Of a stretch of 64,000 nucleotides of DNA, positions 58,457-64,000 are shown one piece after another; positions within the stretch are counted from its first letter, which is position 1, and the number at the start of each line of letters is the position of its first letter. The notes under the pieces were generated by a model. That model saw only the letters and a list, made by a program, of their open reading frames with translations. It had not been told where the DNA came from and made no database searches. Position numbers and translations under genes: made by a program. Origin of the DNA: Botryosphaeria dothidea (taxonomy: Eukaryota > Ascomycota > Dothideomycetes > Botryosphaeriales > Botryosphaeriaceae); contig WWBZ02000082.1 in NCBI GenBank assembly GCA_011503125.2, forward strand, positions 682,001 to 746,000, in the 5' to 3' direction.

Positions 58457-61357
58457 CTAGATGCCCGGTCCGCGACCTTGCGCATGAGCATTTTGGAATT
58501 GCTGCAGCAAGCCCAAAACGCCGGCACCTCTGCCGCGATCAGCACCTTCCGTATCATCCTCACCTCCACCACCACTGGACGCATTGTGGAGCCAGGACTC
58601 GCCAAGGTTGCTGTCATCCTCTGGAATTTGACCAGGTGACAACGCATGCCTGGCGTTGGTGGTTCCCGCTTCCGCTTCCTCATCCAACTCATCAAGATGT
58701 CTAGGAGGATTGCGATTGGGGTTGTAACGCGAACGAGCCGTGTGATGGGGCGAGTGACGAGCAGTGACGAGAGGTGGCTGGTGTTGAGGGTCAAGTAATA
58801 CGGATCCGAACGGAGAACCTGGGCCAGCTGCTGCGGTTGACCTCGGGGTAGGACGCTGAGTACCCCGATGGCCTGACTGATTTCTCGCCCCATGCGTGGC
58901 ATGTTCTACACCAGTTGTTGAACCAGCTAGGGGGTTGAATGGTGGGGGAAGAGCGAAGTGGGAAGTGTGTGGTCCACGCCCACCAGGACCAGGGCCATAA
59001 GCGTGCATGAACCCCAGAATGGAAGCGTCCAACTTCCCGTCGTTCGCCCTGTACCAACCATGTCGAGGTCCCATTGTCTGTTGCTGCATCTGGTTGCCTT
59101 GCGCAATGTTATCCGTCTTTTTAAAGTCAAAGACGGCGTAAGAGCAGACATGGCCCAGCCCATCAACATGGATCGTGAATTCGCGGAAGAAGTCGATGAT
59201 ACGCTCGCTGCATAGTGGAAGACTGTGCCACAGCACGAAAGGTGTAAAAACCATGCTCAAAACTTCTTCGAAGAAGATGACAAGCTTCATCTGGTAAAGT
59301 TTGGAGAAATCTTTTCTAACTTCATCTGTATGAAGTCGGCCGTGCCACGATGAGGGGCAGTAATGAGTGATTTCGATGACGTCCTCCAGGGCTTGTTCGG
59401 GTTGGAAGATCAAATCCGTTGGATTTGCGACCTGATTGCGTGCAGTAGCGTAGATCGCGCTTAAAACACCAATCCAGAAGAACACCGGTTTTCCTGGCAG
59501 AATTTCGAGATGTGTGATGGTTTCCGGATACAGCAGGGATGCCAGAACCAGGACAGCGATCCCGATACTTGCAACAAATGCAACGAATTCGCAGATTTGG
59601 TCCGACTTGTTCTTCGGGAATTGGTTCAGGTAGCGCTCTGCATAAGGGTAGGCCAAATTACGTCTTTGCTCGAACATGTGCCTTAATTCGTTGAATTCGC
59701 GAAATTTCCACTCAGCCATTGGTGTGAACATCCTGGAACCGAGCTGCGACGGGTCTTTTCTGAATTCCTACGGCTAGTTAGTCGTGTAATGAAGTGAATT
59801 GAGAATATGCCACTCACGCTGAAGTAGTGAAAGAAGTAAGACACGACGAAGTAGAAAACGGAAACGGGTGCGATGAGAATACTCAGGATGGCCGCTTTCT
59901 TGAACCGCTGCTTGAGACAGTCGATCAGGTTTTGTCTTTCTTTGCTAGCCAAAAACTCGCGACGGACGTGGCCATCGGCATCGAAGACGAATTGCATCAC
60001 ACAAGTCTCAAGAAGTAGTTCCATGGTCCTTGAGAAAAACTGAATGTCTCCCAAGAAAGGGACGGGGACTGTGAGATTCGGAATGTCCTTGTTGAAAAGA
60101 GCGATGAGATAGTTGTCTCGGCGCATCACTCGGTTCGCGATATCATGGGCATCCATCCTCTGCTTCGAGTTTGCTCCAAGTGCTCTGCGGTCCTTAGCAG
60201 AAATGTTTTGAGCAGTTGTCAGGTTTGCGTCACGCAAGGCCATGAGCCTCTGAACTACCAATTGCCAGGTCGCAGTCTGAATGTCGCTATCCGGAATATC
60301 CAGCAGATAGTGGTAGAAATTGCGCATGAGCCAGAGGGGTCGGATGCTCAACACCACCTGCACGAGCTTGTAGACCCAGCACACAAGGAATATCCACAAG
60401 CCGAAGAGCCAAAAGCCATGAATCCTGCACTGAATTAGCCGGCGTTGATTTATGAAAAGCAAACGGTAGTATCATACTTTCTGAATGCATCTTCAACGAA
60501 GATGTCGCTTATCGAGTTGCTCTCAGGGATTTTCTTGTAATTGATGGCAAATAGAAGCACTGTGGTGGTTGCAACGACGCAAGCTGTTCTCCTGTAGGCC
60601 GGTTATTATTTTCGCATTTGTTAGGGATTTTTGGAACGTACAGGAGATTAAGGATTTGGTCCAGCAGAATGGAGTACATGCCGTGACCCTGATAGTAGTT
60701 GTATACCTCAGCCAAGAAACGGTCGAGATTGTGTACGTTTGCCCATCGCCACATGGCCTCTTCCTTGGGATCGGTGAAGACCACGCCATTCACCCCTAGC
60801 TGAGAGCGATTTTGGCGCGGCGGAGGCACAGCGGCATGAAGACGCTGGTGTGCCCTCGTTGCATTCCATTGTGCTTTGGCGGAGCGGGTGGATGGACCTG
60901 GAACGGGCGATGGCAGACGGTCAGGAGGAGCATGTTGGTTCCGCGGACGTGAACGCTCCTTCGAGCTGGCGCCAGATGGCCTGTCACTATCCAGCAACAA
61001 GGACTCTGGGACATCGTCATCCTCGTCCACGCCCGAGGCGGGCGGGCGGGACGGAGCCGACTGCATCCACCTAGGCCTGTTGTGAGAAGGACCAGACTGT
61101 GGAGCCTTGTTGTAGGACTTGTCGGGGTTCGAAGAAGGGCTGCGAGTGGTGATCTGACTGTCGGCGGCTTCAGCAAGGAGGTGTTCAAGATCCGTGTCCT
61201 GGAAGCGGGCCTCGAGGTTCTCCTCGTCCAAGGTCAGGCTGGCGTGGTCTCCAGCCTCTGGTCTATGCATGCGGGGCGAGCGTTGAGAGAAGGGCTCATA
61301 AGCTGAGTTCTCATCAGCGGCGGGCAAGAGCCGTGAGAGGAGATTTGAGGCCATCAT
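58457..61357 (-). CDS. atg9: Autophagy-related protein 9 (Atg9 scramblase)
   Basis: Four exons in transcript order: 61357-60642, 60591-60478, 60424-59818 and 59767-58457, giving 915 residues. The acidic, disordered N-terminus ends in WRWANVHNLDRFLAEVYNYY, the conserved entry to the core. Joined exons give LNLLRTACVVATTTVLLFAINYKKIPESNSISDIFVEDAFRK, then WLFGLWIFLVCWVYKLVQ and further spans. Conserved blocks SERIIDFFREFTIHVDGLGHVCSYAVFDFKK and GPRHGWYRANDGKLDASILGFMHAY lie in exon 4, followed by a long disordered tail. Atg9 is a trimeric lipid scramblase carried on Golgi-derived vesicles that seed the phagophore. The start is the first of two adjacent ATGs. Introns 1-3 are GT-AG and needed for the transmembrane core. 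Confidence 0.96.
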
Positions 61358-61942
61358 GACGGGCCCGGGCGGGCGCTCTCAGGAAGTCGCGTGCGGCTTC
61401 GACATGCACAAACAGCGAATGAGCGAAGCTACTCGAAGACGGACTCAGAGCTGGCTCAAGAGTATGGGCCGTGGATATGTGGTTTTGCGGAGGGCTGTTG
61501 CGAGGGAAGCGGGGTGGAGAGGTAGCTGAACGGGAGGACGAGCTCGGTGGAGCTGCGAGAGAGCTCTGGGCGGAGGTGGAAGGCCGGAATGGCGAAGAGC
61601 GTCAGCAAAGGTGAGGTCGGAAGCGCGAGTGGTGCTGCATGTGCAAGAACAACGGGCTCGTGACGCAGGTACTGTGGTCTGGCAAACCAGCGGAGGTCAG
61701 GCGGGTGGAGGTCTGGTGGGTGATGCCTTTATCGCCGCCGCAGCAGCAGCGGGCGCGCGCGTCATTCGCCGCGTTCTCGCATGACTCGCGGCCACACCGC
61801 CTGCAGGGGGGCAGGAACAACTTTGCACCGTTGGCGGATCTCCGCTGGCTGGTGTGGTCCAGCCCAGCCCGCTATCCGCCCGGCTTGTGCCAGCTAGAGC
61901 TGTCCGTCCCGAACAAAGCTCCCCTGCCCATCTGCCCAAACC
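61358..61942. promoter_or_regulatory. Bidirectional promoter of atg9 and cog6
   Basis: 585 bp between the divergent ATGs. It is GC-rich with purine-rich runs toward the Atg9 side. Specific factor sites are not identified. Confidence 0.5.
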
Positions 61943-64000
61943 ATGTCCAGTTCTCCCCTCCCTAGCCGGCCCTCTGGCGAATTCGGCGATACCGCTCTGG
62001 GAGGAGGCCCTCAGCGTGCAAGCGCTTTGTCAACGCGCATCTCTAGTGTTCTGTCTGCTTCGTACTCCGACCTGGAGATTCGCGATGCTCTCGAGACTCT
62101 GGATGCCCGTGGCCTCAAGAACACCCAGGACATGCGCCGCCAGCTGAGATTGGACGTACAACGCGATGTCATCCAGTGCAATGGCGACATCGTCCAGGAC
62201 TTTGGCTGTGTTGCAGAGGTTATTTTGCCCTGCGCTTACTCTATATGGGATTGTGCACTGACGGTGTCCAGCAACTGCGCCGGGTGGGAACTGCGATCCA
62301 AGCCCTAAACAAGTGCTGCGCAGATATGAGGGCCCAGGTCTCGTCCGCCAACCGCGAGACGAAGCCCATGCTCGAAGAGACGTCGGCGCTCATGACCCAA
62401 AAGGCTGATGTTGAGAAGAAGCAGCGCCTCTTGGATGCTCTAAAATCTCACTTCATCCTCTCTGACGAGGAACTATTCACTCTGACGTCTACTACTGAGC
62501 CCGTCAACGATGAGTTTTTCCAGCTTCTTACCAGGGTAAAAAGGATCCACCACGATAGTCAGCTGCTTCTCGGCACCGAGGACCAGAGGCTTGGCTTGGA
62601 GATTCTCGAGCAAAGTTCGAGGCAGCTCAGCTCTGCCTTCCAAAAGCTCTATCGATGGGTCCAGCGCGAGTTCAAAACCTTAGATCTTGAAAATCCCCAG
62701 ATCAGCGCCTCCATCCGACGTGCCTTACGCGTCCTCGCCGAGAGGCCTACCCTCTTCCAAAGCTGCCTTGACTTCTTTGCTGAAGCCAGAGAACACACTC
62801 TTTCGGACTCCTTCTACAATGCATTGACAGGTGCCTCGCAAAACGACATCAACTCCACCGCCAAGCCTATCGAGTTTTATGCTCACGATCCTCTGCGATA
62901 CGTCAGCGATATGCTCGCCTGGGTCCATTCTACCACCGTGTCCGAGCGCGAGGCCCTTGAGGTGCTTTTCATTTCCGAAGGTGATGAAATCTCCAAGAGC
63001 ATTCAGCAAGGCCTCGAGAGTGAGCCGTGGATGCGTGTAGATGGGGAAGAGGGAGAGGTCTTTGATGGGAAGAAGGCCCTGCATCAGCTCGTCAGCCGCG
63101 ACTTGACCGGCGTCGCAAGGTTGTTGAGACAGCGGACGGAGCAAGTCATTCAAAGTCATGAGGACGCTGTCTTGGTATTCAAGATTGCCAACTTGATTGG
63201 CTTTTACCACAACACTTTCTCCAAATTGGTCGGTATGGATTCGCCTGTTCTAGACGTTCTTGCAACACTGGAAGAATCTGCCCTGCGACAGTTCCGCGCA
63301 AACATGCGGGATCACGTTGCCAGCGTCCAGAGCGACCTGGCCGTGGCACCAGTTGACCTGGCACCACCTGACTTCCTAGAAGAGGCCCTCGAAATGCTCA
63401 AGGCGCTGCTCAAGAGCTACGACTCATCAATGGCAGCGCTGGACAACCGCGAAAACGGCTTCCAACCAGTGCTAGTTGAGGCACTCGACCCCTTCCTCAA
63501 CGGCTGCAATAATCTCTACAAGAGATTGCAAGAACCTGACAACGATGTCTTCGCTATCAATTGCCTCCTGGCGGCGCAGTCTGTGCTAACCTCTTTCGCC
63601 TTCGTGAAAGAAAGAGTCGACGAGATGGACGACACAATGCAGGAGCACAAATCGAATCTTGTAGCCTCTCAGCACAGATACTTCTTGCACACCTCGGGTC
63701 TTTATCCCTTGAAAGCGATTCTCGCCGAGCTGTCAGAGTCTGAAGAGGGCCTCAGGTCGATTCATGAGCTCCCGCAGTTCAAGCCAGAAACCCTCGTGAA
63801 TGCAGGAGGACAGCTGGATGATTTCCTCCCGTCTGCGCTGATGGATGCAATGGACAACATAAAGAAACTACGAAACACGAGGATGGTCCAGGAAATCACG
63901 GAAGCGGCGGCCGAAAAGTTCTGCGAGGACTTTGAATATGTGGAGAGTAGGATCCTAGCAGCGGATGAGCTAAGAGTAGTTGAGAATGGCGCGGATGAAC
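61943..64000 (+). CDS. cog6: Conserved oligomeric Golgi complex subunit 6 (3' end cut off by window)
   Basis: Exon 1 is 61943-62218 and exon 2 runs from 62272 to the window end; 668 residues are visible and the frame stays open. The intron starts with the unusual donor GTTATT and ends TCCAG, joining in phase 0. Signatures are [74 protein letters not shown] and [34 protein letters not shown]6 is a lobe B subunit of the COG tether that retains Golgi glycosyltransferases by retrograde transport; yeast COG is also linked to Atg9 trafficking. The C-terminal few dozen residues lie beyond the window. Confidence 0.95.

Overview
This window is nuclear DNA from a filamentous ascomycete (Pezizomycotina). 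The evidence is short GT-AG introns (about 42-220 nt) with CTAAC/CTGAC-like branch sites, dense genes on both strands, GC-rich codon third positions, and fungal-only families: a hybrid histidine kinase with a large N-terminal region, a HET-domain gene, Dal5-type transporters, a group like CYP65 P450s, and an RRT8/LDS-type membrane protein. Gene content suits a Dothideomycete, but that placement is inference. I rebuilt 26 protein-coding loci by joining exons by eye. Two run off the window ends (the histidine kinase on the left, COG6 on the right) and one (HET) looks broken.

Layout. 0-13 kb: hybrid histidine kinase, alpha/beta hydrolase, a Ser/Arg-rich disordered protein, a 3.1 kb gene-poor stretch, and a 2EXR/F-box-like protein. 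14-24 kb: Dal5-type permease with GATA sites upstream, a 5'-truncated LINE remnant with a 14-bp target-site duplication, a cytochrome P450, an ER-luminal DnaJ ending in HDEL, and a second anion:cation symporter-type MFS. 25-36 kb: frame-disrupted HET gene, PTR2 peptide transporter, short-chain dehydrogenase, RRT8/LDS-type membrane protein, and monocarboxylate-transporter-like MFS. 36-50 kb is mostly housekeeping: vacuolar proteinase A, a small membrane protein, SNF5, Vps74/GOLPH3, mitochondrial acyl carrier protein, the 23-kDa complex I subunit and SURF6/Rrp14. 50-64 kb: two uncharacterised proteins, a homeodomain plus C2H2 regulator, Atg9 and COG6.

How genes relate. Two head-to-head pairs are functionally matched: ACP with the NDUFS8-type subunit (both complex I, 431 bp between starts) and Atg9 with COG6 (membrane trafficking and autophagy, 585 bp). 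Vps74 also belongs to the Golgi retention machinery linked to COG. Three loci are nutrient-uptake transporters (two Dal5/Tna1-type and PTR2), alongside vacuolar proteinase A. I see no secondary-metabolite backbone enzyme, so the P450 and transporters are not treated as a cluster. I did not find a clearly new system. The strongest oddities are the LINE insertion footprint, the HET frameshifts, a TAA codon at the SNF5 splice junction, and the 18-nt microexon plus 8-nt last exon of the ACP gene.
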